This document shows, piece by piece, positions 9,155-17,011 of a DNA stretch of 23,824 bases; position 1 is the first letter of the stretch; the number at the start of each line of letters is the position of its first letter. Made by a program: the position numbers and the translations under genes. The notes below the pieces were generated by a model, which saw only the letters and a program-made list of their open reading frames with translations, had not been told where the DNA came from and did not search any database. Source of the stretch: Gammaproteobacteria bacterium (GTDB lineage Bacteria; Pseudomonadota; Gammaproteobacteria; SG8-11); the NCBI GenBank assembly GCA_016200445.1, contig JACQEQ010000271.1, forward strand, positions 1 through 23,824, read 5' to 3'.

Positions 9155-9319
9155 CAACCTGTCGGACTTAGGATGGCGGGGCTGCAACAGCGGGAGAACG
9201 GTCCATAACAGCGCAAATTTTCGTTGAATAGAATCACTATTCGCCTCAAATTTGCGCTGTTCTGTCCTCGCTCTCCCACTGTTTCGCTCCACACCACCGT
9301 AAGTCCGACAGGCTGCTAG
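9151..9319. repeat. 169-bp long imperfect hairpin, MITE-like element
   Basis: The ends 9151-9170 and 9300-9319 are inverted copies of a 20-bp sequence with one mismatch (core CCTGTCGGACTTA). The pairing continues inward: ACAGCGCAAATTT at ~9207-9219 pairs with its complement at ~9249-9261, and GAATAG/CTATTC closes on a 5-nt loop, so nearly the whole element is one stem. It contains no ORF. It fits a non-autonomous miniature inverted-repeat element or a large REP-type repeat, and the RNA would also act as a strong fold after the PilZ gene. The family and the mobilising transposase were not identified. Confidence 0.75.
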
Positions 9320-9341
9320 CTCATTTTGACGAGGTAAAATT

Positions 9342-9473
9342 ATGAACTTCGTGACAGCTTTTATCCGTGCACTACGTTCCGCCGTATATCCCACGTTGTT
9401 CTGGGCGGCATTAATATTGTTTCCATACTACGCCACCACCCAATCCTCGGTGGGCTAGACCAAAATTTTTTGA
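9342..9473 (+). CDS. Possible small membrane protein, 43 aa
   Basis: An ATG at 9342 with GAGG 7 bp upstream opens a 43-codon frame ending TGA at 9471-9473. The product has a short basic N-terminal segment, one hydrophobic stretch (YPTLFWAALILFSIL) and a polar tail. It lies between the palindromic element and the GT2 gene, in a stretch otherwise without genes. The ribosome site and the membrane-like composition support it; nothing was recognised by family, and it could be a chance frame. Confidence 0.35.
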
Positions 9474-9549
9474 CGCGTTCATCAATTTGTAAAGTTAGAC
9501 GCGGAACATCATGCCAGGTATCGACTAATAACCGGATTACGGAGCGCCC

Positions 9550-10467
9550 ATGGTCACACGTGATGTGCATGTCAATGTGTGTGTTGTAACTTGTCGGCAG
9601 CCGGAAGAGCTGGCGGTGTTATTGCGTAGTTTGGTGCGGCAGCGCGTTATGCCTGCGCTCAGCTACACCGTCATCGTTGTGGATAACGATGTGCAGGGAT
9701 CGGCGCGTGAGGTTACTGCGGCATTTGCAGTACATAGCGAGATTCCTGTGCGCTATTGCATGGAGCCTGAGCATAACATTTCGATGGCGCGCAATCGTGC
9801 GCTGGAAAAGTCCGAGGGTGACTACGTTGCGTTCATCGACGCGCAGGCAATTCCGCAGCCGGATTGGCTGCAAAATCTGGTCGATATGGCTCAAGCCTTT
9901 GAGGCCGACGCGGTGTTTGGCCCGGTGATTCCAAAATTTCCCGAGGGAACGCCGCCCTGGATTATTCAAGGCGGTTTCTTTGAGCGACCGCGCTACCTTA
10001 ACGCAGTGCGTGTGCACGAGGGGTGTGCGGCGAATGTGCTGGTGCGACGGGCGTGCGCACAGCGCTTCGGTACGCAGTTCAATCCGGTGTTGGCCAACGG
10101 GGGCGGCGATGGCAGCGATTTCTTCCACCGCATGTATCGTTCCGGCGCACGTTACCTGTGGTGCGACACGGCCCGGGTTCATGAGTCCATTACTGCGAAT
10201 AAATTCAAGCTTCGGTACTTGGCGCAGCATGCGTTTCGCACCGGGCAGGCGCACGCGTGTATGACACTGGCCGGATACAGCGTGCTGAAAAAAATGAGCT
10301 GGGGAATTGGCCGCATCAGCGCCCTGGCGGCCGCGTTACTGGGTGCCGCAGTCAGCTGGCCGATGGGCCGCTCCTTTGGGGTCTGGTCGTTGCAGCATGT
10401 GTGCAGCAGCCTCGGACAACTTTCGGTACTGACCGATCAACGGTTCAAAGTATTACCAAGTAAATAA
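9550..10467 (+). CDS. Glycosyltransferase family 2
   Basis: A 305-aa GT-A-fold transferase. Residues 8-50 give the nucleotide-binding start (VCVVTC ... VIVVDND), residues 76-85 read NISMARNRAL, and Asp97 in VAFIDAQAIPQPDWL occupies the metal-binding DxD position, here Asp-Ala-Gln, which is common in family 2. A hydrophobic stretch at ~255-285 near the C-terminus may attach it to the membrane. It should add one sugar to the exopolysaccharide repeat unit; donor and acceptor cannot be told. ATG 9550 has GGAG 6 bp upstream. It is followed by a REP pair and then the epimerase-like gene. Confidence 0.83.
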   Translation: MVTRDVHVNVCVVTCRQPEELAVLLRSLVRQRVMPALSYTVIVVDNDVQGSAREVTAAFAVHSEIPVRYCMEPEHNISMARNRALEKSEGDYVAFIDAQAIPQPDWLQNLVDMAQAFEADAVFGPVIPKFPEGTPPWIIQGGFFERPRYLNAVRVHEGCAANVLVRRACAQRFGTQFNPVLANGGGDGSDFFHRMYRSGARYLWCDTARVHESITANKFKLRYLAQHAFRTGQAHACMTLAGYSVLKKMSWGIGRISALAAALLGAAVSWPMGRSFGVWSLQHVCSSLGQLSVLTDQRFKVLPSK

Positions 10468-10478
10468 CCGCCATTGCG

Positions 10479-10544
10479 GTAGCGTGCGCCATGCGCACGA
10501 AGTGTTCTACCCATGCTTGACGTCGTGCGCATGGCGCACGCGAC
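10479..10544. repeat. REP pair with 5' GTAG (BIME-like)
   Basis: Two 22-bp arms, 10479-10500 and 10523-10544, are inverted copies with one mismatch, and the inner 19 bp are perfect. The left arm begins GTAG, the tetranucleotide typical of RAYT-associated REP sequences, followed by GCGTGCGCCATGCGCAC. The 22-bp loop has no evident content. It lies 11 bp after the GT2 stop and 17 bp before the next start, so it may attenuate read-through. No RAYT transposase gene is in the window. Confidence 0.75.
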
Positions 10545-10561
10545 TTTAATGAGAAATACGG

Positions 10562-11512
10562 ATGGACGACAAAATCTACGTCGCGGGGCATCAAGGTACT
10601 GTAGGCACGGCGCTGCAGCGCGTAGTGCTTGCCAAGGGTTACCGCAATCTCGTAACACGTACGCAAGCTGAGCTTGATCTCACCGATCAAGCTCAGACGC
10701 GTGCATTTTTTTCTCAGGAGCGGCCGCAGCATGTGTTTCTGGCGGCGGCAAAGCGCGGCGGAATTCATAACCACAGCAGTGAACGTGCCGAATTTATTTA
10801 TCAGAACTTGATGATTGAGGCCAATGTTATTCGTGCGGCTTACGAGAATAAGGTGCGCACGTTGATTTTTATTGCGTCGACCGATATCTATCCGACGCTT
10901 GCGCCGCAACCCTTAAAAGAAGGCTATTTACTCAGCGGGTCCTTGGATGCTCATCGCGAACCCGATGCGATTGCAAAAATCGCGGGCATCAAAATGTGCG
11001 CCGCGTTTAACCGCCAGTACGCGACCAATTTTATGAGCGTGGTGTCTGCACATTATTATGGGCCCGGCGAAAGTTACGACCCGAGTCGATCGCATGTTGT
11101 GCCCGCGCTGATCCGGCGCTTTCACGAAGCAAAAATTCACAAGGCGCGTGAAGCCGTGGTGTGGGGCAGTGGCAATCCGTTGCGTGAACTTATTTTTAGC
11201 GACGATTTGGCCGAGGCCTGCGTGATGTTGATGGAGCACGGTCACGCAGATCGCATTGGCGATTTTATCAATGTCGGTTCCGGTGTAGAAATCGCAATCA
11301 AGGAACTGGCACAGCTAGTCGCGCGCGTGGTCGGATTTGAAGGGCGTGTGGTGTTCGACGAAGGCAAGCCCGACGGACTGTTGCGCAGGCGTCTGGATAT
11401 CACGCGCATCAGCACGATGGGGTGGAAAGCACAGACCGCACTTGCTGATGGCATCAGTCAAGCCTACGCAGACTTTCTGCGACGTGACGCAAAAAATAGC
11501 ATCACGGAATAG
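10562..11512 (+). CDS. GDP-L-fucose synthase-like SDR protein with altered active site
   Basis: A 316-aa extended short-chain dehydrogenase closely patterned on GDP-4-keto-6-deoxymannose epimerase/reductase (Fcl/WcaG). It has the nucleotide loop VAGHQGTVG, then LAAAKRGGI, IYQNLMIEANVI, AIAKIAGIK and SHVVPALIRRFHEA. By family knowledge the E. coli catalytic set is Ser107, Cys109, Tyr136, Lys140 and His179. With a constant offset of one, this protein has Ser106, Asp108, Asp135, Lys139 and His178, so both the Cys acid and the Tyr of YxxxK are Asp. It may be inactive, use other chemistry, or bind sugar nucleotide for another role. The start has GAGAAATACGG just upstream. It lies downstream of the GT2 gene, so a deoxysugar in the polysaccharide is plausible. 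Confidence 0.8.
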   Translation: MDDKIYVAGHQGTVGTALQRVVLAKGYRNLVTRTQAELDLTDQAQTRAFFSQERPQHVFLAAAKRGGIHNHSSERAEFIYQNLMIEANVIRAAYENKVRTLIFIASTDIYPTLAPQPLKEGYLLSGSLDAHREPDAIAKIAGIKMCAAFNRQYATNFMSVVSAHYYGPGESYDPSRSHVVPALIRRFHEAKIHKAREAVVWGSGNPLRELIFSDDLAEACVMLMEHGHADRIGDFINVGSGVEIAIKELAQLVARVVGFEGRVVFDEGKPDGLLRRRLDITRISTMGWKAQTALADGISQAYADFLRRDAKNSITE

Positions 11513-11590
11513 TACAGATCGCTGGCAACGTCATCTTGCGGAAATAATTCCCACCTATCATGCGGCGCTGTTCATCAGAACGTGACCGAA

Positions 11591-12388
11591 ATGAAAACAC
11601 CAGCCTCCTTTATTTTTTTAGCGTGTGTGCTCGCCGTACTTTCCGCATGCAGCAACCTGCCGTCCCAACACGGCAGTGAAGTTAGCGCCGACGCACTCGT
11701 TGCGATGCGCGTGCGTATGGATCTCTTGCAGGCGGATGTCGGCAAGCTGACCGCACTGCTCGCCAAAGTCGAAGAGCGTACGCGGCCGCCCAAGCAACTG
11801 CCGAAATCCGCCAACATTCCCTTCGTCGCGAATCCGATGCTCGGGGCAACCAGCGCCAAAATAGGCGTGGTGGAATTTTCCGATTATCAATGTCCGTACT
11901 GCCGCACGTTCCACACGGCGGTGCTCCCTGAACTGAAAAAAAATTACATCGACACCGGCAAAGTGATTTTCGTGTCGCGTGATGCGCCGATGGATTTTCA
12001 TCCGATGGCTGAACCTGCGGCGATTGCCGCAAATTGTGCCGGTGAGCAGGGCGCGTATTACCCGATGCAGGAGGATCTGTACGCGCAGCAAAATCGTTTC
12101 GGCAATGAGTTTTATCTGGAGCTCGCTGGAAAACGCGGTCTCGACATTAAACGTTTCGAAACATGTTTACACGACCCGGCGCAGCAACAGGAAGTCCGGC
12201 GCGATTCTGCATTTGCAGCCGAACTGGGTGTCGAAGGTACGCCGACCTTTTTTATCGGACGCATAGACGGTGACCATCTCGTCGACGCGGTGCCTGTAGT
12301 TGGGGCGCAACCCTATGGGGCATATATGCAGTGGATCGAGCGCTTGCTGAGTGAGCAAATCGCACTGCGCCCGATTATGTCGCCATGA
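11591..12388 (+). CDS. DsbA-like thioredoxin-fold lipoprotein
   Basis: A 265-aa periplasmic protein with a lipoprotein signal (MKTPASFIFLACVLAVLSAC, Cys20), a short helical linker (~35-65) and a DsbA/thioredoxin domain from ~85. The active site is CPYC (Cys101-Cys104) within FSDYQCPYCRTFH, and the cis-Pro loop is VEGTPTFFIG. The family performs thiol-disulfide exchange, as in DsbG-type or thioredoxin_4 proteins. An in-frame GTG lies at 11582, but ATG 11591 gives a normal signal peptide. The stop overlaps the next start as ATGA, so this gene and the beta-propeller lipoprotein are translationally coupled. That partner has several cysteines, so it may be a client; this is inference. Confidence 0.83.
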   Translation: MKTPASFIFLACVLAVLSACSNLPSQHGSEVSADALVAMRVRMDLLQADVGKLTALLAKVEERTRPPKQLPKSANIPFVANPMLGATSAKIGVVEFSDYQCPYCRTFHTAVLPELKKNYIDTGKVIFVSRDAPMDFHPMAEPAAIAANCAGEQGAYYPMQEDLYAQQNRFGNEFYLELAGKRGLDIKRFETCLHDPAQQQEVRRDSAFAAELGVEGTPTFFIGRIDGDHLVDAVPVVGAQPYGAYMQWIERLLSEQIALRPIMSP

Positions 12389-14298
12389 GAAATATTGTCA
12401 TGCATCGGAACCTCATTGGGAAGGCAAGGATACTGGGAGTATCTGCACCCCTGGCGTTGTTGTGCGCGGCGCTCGTTAGCTGCAACCTGCCGGACAGTTC
12501 CAGTTCGGCGGTTTCGACTGCGCCAACTACCGCGTTGACTGGGTGCGAATCACTCAGAGACGCTCTAGTGCTGTCGTATCTCGAGCAACTGACTGAGACG
12601 CAAAGGTGTGCTGAATGTATGCGACGAGTCGACCGCGCGGCGCTTCCTGCCTTCCAAAATGTGTCGAGCTCATTTGGGGCAAGCGATACGCAGGCGGCGG
12701 CGTCGGTTGCAATGGATGGGCGAGGTTTAATTTATACCATTGCCGACGGTGTGCTCACCCTCCGTCGCTTGACGTCAGCGGGTCAGGTCGAACTACTCAG
12801 CGAGTTACCGGTAACGCTATTCAATGCAGAGCTGTTCCTGGATGAAAAAGCCGCGCGCATCATAGTTACCGGACACGAGTCGTTGCGGGATTTAAAGCAA
12901 TCTGTCGGCGCTACTTTCAGCGCACAACGGCAGATCAGTATTGGTACCGTCAGTTCCGGCCGAACGGCATTAGTATTTGTCGATGTGAGCGATCCAGTGC
13001 GCCCAGTGATCGTCCAGCAGCTATTCATTGACGGAGCATTGATCGGACGGGTGCGCGCACAAGGCCAATATCAAATCGTTACACGGAGGCCATTGACGGT
13101 ACCCACAGTCGTGAAAAGCGATCCGAGCGTACAGGCTCTGGTGCGTACCCGGGGCGAACAGCGGGCGGCAGGCGCTGATGCATCAAATACAGAACACGCG
13201 TTGACCGATGTAATCAGACGCGCGCTGGCGAACGATATTCAACTGATTGCACCTACAAGCTGCGCGAATGTCGTTCTCCCTCCGTCCACGGAACCGGTGC
13301 GTGAGATGGTGACTCTGACGTCGGTTTCAACCGAGGGAAATGTTCTGAGCAGCGTGGCGGCCTTAGGAAGGGGGCAGAGCGTATATGTTTCGCGACACAG
13401 TCTTTACATTTTGCAGACACAATATTTATCAAACGCCGTGGCCACCGCTATTTTTCAATTTGGGCTGAATGCCGCAGGCGCCAGTTTTCAACGCAGTGCC
13501 ATCGTGAATGGTGCGCTGCCGGGTCTTGCCGGTATTGACGAGCATGACGGTGTCTTGCGCATCGTCACTACAAATTTGGTGGCCAATGGGATAAGCGCGA
13601 ATGCGATCTTAAGCTCACTCAATGCGGCATCGCCCACCAGCGTGCTGGAGTCGCTCGCGTCGTTTGAACTGCTGCGTGATGTGAATCTTTCTGCGGTGAA
13701 ATTCACTGCTAGTCGCCTGTTCGTCGCGACACAAGGAGAACGCAGCGCCCTGCATATTTTCAATATCGAGAACGCCGCTCATCCCATGGTGCTGGCTGAA
13801 CAACAGCATGCGGCATGGGTTGATGCACTGGTAGTCTTGGGCGCGGATCGAATGATGATAATCGGACATACATTGTCCGGCACTGATTCAGCTCAGCAGT
13901 TGCACCTGAGTGTGCTGGATATTGCGACGCCCGCCAACCCACCACATCTGTGTGAATCCAGCGTGCTGTCTTCGCCGCAAATGAAGTCAAGTATGAGTAC
14001 CGCACAGAACAACGAGCGCGCGCTGGCGTTTTACGACCCGCGCGGCTTGTTGGCGATACCCGTTACCGAATTCAGTGATCGCGGTGAAATTCAGTTCAGT
14101 GGCGTCGTTGTATACGACCTGAACCCATTTGGCGGATGTAAAGAGATGGCACGTTCCCCAGATGATGACCAAACGATTTTGGGGTCCATTGGCCAGCACA
14201 TTGGAATTGCTCAAGTTGAACGCCGCATGTTTCTACTCAAAGTTGCTCCACGTAATTTTACAGCGCAACCGTTAAATACTTGGTCGGCGGTATTTTGA
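12385..14298 (+). CDS. Beta-propeller-domain lipoprotein
   Basis: A 637-aa exported protein with a lipobox (APLALLCAALVSC, Cys33). After a low-complexity Ser/Thr linker comes GCESLRDALVLSYLEQL, then a series of blade-like units such as SVYVSRHSLYILQTQYL, TASRLFVATQGERSALHIF and GVLRIVTTNLV. This matches the secreted 'beta propeller domain' family (Beta_propel type, as I recall it), whose function is mostly unknown. Cys residues occur after the lipid Cys (CESLRD, CAEC, SCANV, LCESS, GCKEM), which suits the coupled DsbA-like gene. The start overlaps the previous stop; an ATG at 12400 is an alternative. A terminator lies 144 bp downstream. Confidence 0.72.
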   Translation: MRNIVMHRNLIGKARILGVSAPLALLCAALVSCNLPDSSSSAVSTAPTTALTGCESLRDALVLSYLEQLTETQRCAECMRRVDRAALPAFQNVSSSFGASDTQAAASVAMDGRGLIYTIADGVLTLRRLTSAGQVELLSELPVTLFNAELFLDEKAARIIVTGHESLRDLKQSVGATFSAQRQISIGTVSSGRTALVFVDVSDPVRPVIVQQLFIDGALIGRVRAQGQYQIVTRRPLTVPTVVKSDPSVQALVRTRGEQRAAGADASNTEHALTDVIRRALANDIQLIAPTSCANVVLPPSTEPVREMVTLTSVSTEGNVLSSVAALGRGQSVYVSRHSLYILQTQYLSNAVATAIFQFGLNAAGASFQRSAIVNGALPGLAGIDEHDGVLRIVTTNLVANGISANAILSSLNAASPTSVLESLASFELLRDVNLSAVKFTASRLFVATQGERSALHIFNIENAAHPMVLAEQQHAAWVDALVVLGADRMMIIGHTLSGTDSAQQLHLSVLDIATPANPPHLCESSVLSSPQMKSSMSTAQNNERALAFYDPRGLLAIPVTEFSDRGEIQFSGVVVYDLNPFGGCKEMARSPDDDQTILGSIGQHIGIAQVERRMFLLKVAPRNFTAQPLNTWSAVF

Positions 14299-14441
14299 TG
14301 AGCTTTGATTCATGATGAGCCGGTGATTTGAAGTTGTGCAGAACAATTTGAACGTGCGCGAATTGGCGTTGTGGAAGTGGAATATGAACCTGATTCAGCT
14401 TTTTGACTGATTTCCTCCCCCTGCTGCTCCCCAGGAGTTTC

Positions 14442-14467
14442 AAAGGCCGAGTATGCGGCCTTTTTTT
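14442..14467 (+). terminator. Rho-independent terminator
   Basis: AAAGGCCG (14442-14449) pairs with CGGCCTTT (14456-14463) across a 6-nt loop, followed by a run of T to 14467. It ends forward transcription from the beta-propeller gene and lies between that gene and the convergent reverse operon. The rest of 14299-14555 contains nothing else I can support. Confidence 0.85.
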
Positions 14468-14555
14468 CGAAACAGAATCATCTTGCGGAACACAGTTCAG
14501 AAGCTATAAGAGCGGCCACCAATGCTCCATAAGGTTTACTACGTGTGCAAGAACT

Positions 14556-15017
14556 TCACGAGAAGACCCCATGCTCTATGCGCATGATAAGGTCACAAAC
14601 TTCCTGGTAACCCGTTGCGGTGTCTGCAAAATCTAACGGCGCGGCGCCTGCCAATGCTCGGTTTGGCCTGCTTATCCACATCGCGGCGCGCGAAACATCG
14701 CCAGAATATAGGCGCGTGGCCGCGTTCAGCAGTAATGCGATACGCACAACATGGTCGGATTCAACTTTGTGCAGGCGTCCTGTTGTTTTGCGTCGCGCCA
14801 TCGTGCGTGGGGACATCGCAATTGCCAGCATGATTCGTTTCGTTGGCAAGCGTAATAGCCGTGCCAAATCGTCGATTATTCCGACGCGCAGTCCCGCGCG
14901 AATCTGCTTGATCAGCGCAAGCGTATCGCCAAGACTGAGTCGGAGTCGCGCTCCGACGTCATCGCGTTTGAAGTGAGCCCGATTACTTTGCTTCACAGTA
15001 GGTCCGCGCCGCGTCAT
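14556..15017 (-). CDS. Xre/MbcA/ParS-like antitoxin-type protein
   Basis: A 153-aa protein. The first half has an HTH-like segment (DDLARLLRLPTKRIMLAIAMSPRTMARRK). The second half matches the Xre/MbcA/ParS toxin-binding domain: residues around VVRIALLLNAATRLYSGD, MWISRPNRALAGAAPLDF and the C-terminal LIMRIEHGVFS, close to the usual family ending. Such proteins normally neutralise and autoregulate a RES-domain (NAD-consuming) toxin encoded just downstream. Here downstream is 100 bp and a terminator, with no RES gene. ATG 15017 has AAGGA about 12 bp upstream, within the end of the 90-aa gene 8 bp away. It is the last gene of the reverse four-gene operon. It could be an orphan antitoxin or serve another partner in the same operon. 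Confidence 0.72.
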   Translation of the reverse strand: MTRRGPTVKQSNRAHFKRDDVGARLRLSLGDTLALIKQIRAGLRVGIIDDLARLLRLPTKRIMLAIAMSPRTMARRKTTGRLHKVESDHVVRIALLLNAATRLYSGDVSRAAMWISRPNRALAGAAPLDFADTATGYQEVCDLIMRIEHGVFS

Positions 15018-15025
15018 TCAGTTCA

Positions 15026-15298
15026 TCAATCCTTCTTTTTACGGAGACTCCCAGGTTTCGCGTTGCTTTTAGATACGCGACGACGCACCGGGTCACTGCC
15101 AGTTTGCTTGGGTCGTTCATGTTTCGCACTCCGCTTGGTAGATGCCTTCTGCTCTGGTACAAATCGCGCCGCATGCTTGAACGCGCATTCCAACACCCAG
15201 TGTTGACCGAGCCAATGGATGACCTGGTCGCGATATAAGCGCGCATGGGTTTCGCCGCAGCCGCATTTGGCGGTCCAGAACGGAAAGTCGTCGACCAT
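15026..15298 (-). CDS. Hypothetical 90-aa small basic protein
   Basis: No family was recognised. The N-terminal half has a Cys-x-Cys-Gly-x-x-His pattern (CGCGETHARLY) followed by DQVIHWLGQHWVLECAFKHA, which looks folded. The C-terminal 40 residues are strongly basic and lysine/arginine-rich, ending in KKKD. ATG 15298 is the first start after an in-frame stop. It follows the 132-aa gene by 74 bp and precedes the antitoxin-like gene by 8 bp, its last codons carrying that gene's ribosome site. It may be a nucleic-acid-binding partner, or the missing functional partner of the antitoxin-type proteins; this is speculation. A competing 45-codon frame with GGAG (14983-15120) overlaps it. Confidence 0.5.
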   Translation of the reverse strand: MVDDFPFWTAKCGCGETHARLYRDQVIHWLGQHWVLECAFKHAARFVPEQKASTKRSAKHERPKQTGSDPVRRRVSKSNAKPGSLRKKKD

Positions 15299-15372
15299 GC
15301 AGTTTGGTTATCCGCGACTTTGTCACCGGCGTTTCCCGTTGCATGTTGATCTCCCCCGAAACCGCCGAGCTT

Positions 15373-15771
15373 TTAGCGCGCCAGTTGCCATTCCAGATAC
15401 CGTGCGACACGTGCGATCCCGATTAATCCACCGTCACGAATCACTTCGATCGGGGTGTGATTCTCGAATACGAAATTACGATGCTTCATCCACGCCCGGC
15501 GCAACCGCTCGTTATGCGGGTAGAGGAGATAAAGCGTCTTGTATATCGACAGTAACCATCCGATGCGGTCCAACATGTCGCGCGAAATACGAACCGCCGC
15601 GCCGCGGTGAAACCGGCGCAGACGCGTTGAACTGCGAGCATTAAGGCCCAACAGCTCCAATTGTTCAGCCTGATCGAGCGACCAACTATCAAACAGCCGC
15701 GTAACCAAGCGCGCCAACGCGGCACGTGAAGCCGGTGCGTCAAGATCAGGCACGGTCAGCGCGTCACTCAT
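15373..15771 (-). CDS. ParS/MbcA-like toxin-binding-domain protein, 132 aa
   Basis: The second half resembles the Xre/MbcA/ParS toxin-binding domain (DRIGWLLSIYKTLYLLYPHN, then RAWMKHRNFVFENHTPIEVI and GIARVARYLEWQLAR). The N-terminal half (ALARLVTRLFDSWSLDQAEQLELLGL) is like the short HTH-like helical region seen in that family. It is therefore a second antitoxin-type protein in the same operon, quite different in sequence from the 153-aa one. Its start overlaps the stop of the 403-aa gene (ATGA), so the two are probably made in fixed proportion and may form a complex. No RES toxin is nearby. The domain assignment rests on pattern only. Confidence 0.65.
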   Translation of the reverse strand: MSDALTVPDLDAPASRAALARLVTRLFDSWSLDQAEQLELLGLNARSSTRLRRFHRGAAVRISRDMLDRIGWLLSIYKTLYLLYPHNERLRRAWMKHRNFVFENHTPIEVIRDGGLIGIARVARYLEWQLAR

Positions 15772-16979
15772 TCGAGAACCATCAGCTCTGGAATATTGGG
15801 TTGCGCAGGATTGATCGTTCGAATGCGTTCGCTAAATCCCCGCTCACCGATTTTAAAAAATACGTCGTGTAGCACATAGCTCACTACCGTACGCGGCAGT
15901 TCGAAGTTTCGACGAAGCGGTTTTACTTCCCAATTCTCCACCCGGGCCCGGTCTGCCCAGCGCTGGCAAGCGCCGATGAACACGTTGGCCGCGTGAGGAT
16001 TCGAAATGTTTTTACGTGCCTTGTAGTCTGCGGTGTGCTGCGCGCCAGTCCACACGATTCGATAACACTGTGCGACGGAATGGTCGCGCAATAGATTTTC
16101 CAACATTGCGTTGGTTGCGTCACCGAGGTTCGGGCGCCAGCCGCGTTGTTGCGAACAAAGAGCAAAAAACTGTATCGATTCGGCGAACGCAAGCTCGCTC
16201 CACAATGCTTCCGACTCTTCATGCCATGATGCCGGCCAATTTCCCGAGAGAGCTACATTCTCAAGCTCGCGGACCAGCTCTTTTGCGTCAGTGACCAGCA
16301 GATCCCAACTCAACCGCTCAAAGTAACAGTTAGTAATTTCCGACTCACTAAAAGTAAACGCATGCGTACTTGATTGCAGCGATGCTTGAATTAGGCGTGC
16401 GTTCCTCAACAGATCGATAAGCTCTTGGCTGTACCCATACGTTGGCGACAGCGGTGTGCCACTAAAATCAATCGAACCGAGTGTCGTTTCGTTGATGTAA
16501 CCACACGCGCGCACCATGGCAATAAAAGCCACTGCCTCCCGGAGCGATAGACTCTCAACCGTGCGCGGAGCGGACTCGATCTCGCCATCACCACCAAGAA
16601 ATTCGCGAATCAGGTCGCGCCGACGATTCTCTTCGTTCTCGGCCAATTGTTGTCGAACGCGCACGCAAAATGCGCAACCGCAAGAAGCATGCTCGTAGTG
16701 TTCGCATCCGGAGCATCGAACCACGATGGGGAGATACCCGTAACGGCTCGATGTGCGATTTACTGCGGCAATTTGCATCTGAACGCCGCAGGCAGGGCAG
16801 AATCGGTCGGAGATTAGCGCGGGCGGCATAATCGAGTGCAGCTTCGCCGCCGTACAAGCAATCCCAAATTCTTTCACCAGGTTTTTAGCGCTTTCCCCCA
16901 GGTAGAAGCGCGTAACAAGGCTATGCAGGTTCTCAGCGGTTAAATGACCAAGGGGTGTGGGTGGTTTGGTCGCGTCCAT
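15768..16979 (-). CDS. Cysteine-rich putative zinc-binding protein of unknown function
   Basis: Not recognised. The product is 403 aa from ATG 16979, or 407 aa from GTG 16991; neither has a clear ribosome site. Positions are given for the 407-aa form. Residues ~18-50 look helix-turn-helix-like (LHSLVTRFYLGESAKNLVKE). Residues 65-109 hold paired cysteines: C65xxC68, C93xxC96, then C104xC106xxC109 with His98 and His101, like one or two zinc ribbons. The remaining ~290 residues are mostly helical with no motif I can name. It heads the reverse operon, is coupled by a 4-bp overlap to a ParS-like gene and is controlled by a promoter facing the XRE gene. An effector, toxin or DNA-targeting subunit are all possible; none is shown. 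Confidence 0.75.
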   Translation of the reverse strand: MDATKPPTPLGHLTAENLHSLVTRFYLGESAKNLVKEFGIACTAAKLHSIMPPALISDRFCPACGVQMQIAAVNRTSSRYGYLPIVVRCSGCEHYEHASCGCAFCVRVRQQLAENEENRRRDLIREFLGGDGEIESAPRTVESLSLREAVAFIAMVRACGYINETTLGSIDFSGTPLSPTYGYSQELIDLLRNARLIQASLQSSTHAFTFSESEITNCYFERLSWDLLVTDAKELVRELENVALSGNWPASWHEESEALWSELAFAESIQFFALCSQQRGWRPNLGDATNAMLENLLRDHSVAQCYRIVWTGAQHTADYKARKNISNPHAANVFIGACQRWADRARVENWEVKPLRRNFELPRTVVSYVLHDVFFKIGERGFSERIRTINPAQPNIPELMVLE

Positions 16980-17011
16980 GAATGGGTACACCGAAAGTTT
17001 ATGGGTCGGGA

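Noticed and set aside
14299..14555. Search for a RES-domain toxin downstream of the 153-aa antitoxin-type gene
   Set aside because: Only a terminator and short meaningless frames are found; no room for a ~150-230 aa toxin.
14983..15120. 45-codon reverse frame with GGAG upstream of its ATG
   Set aside because: Overlaps both the 90-aa gene and the start of the 153-aa gene in another frame. The 90-aa frame fits the operon spacing better, so only that one is listed.
15117..15410. 97-codon reverse frame over the 132-aa/90-aa junction
   Set aside because: Arg/Ser-rich composition typical of an off-frame read, and it overlaps two better supported genes.
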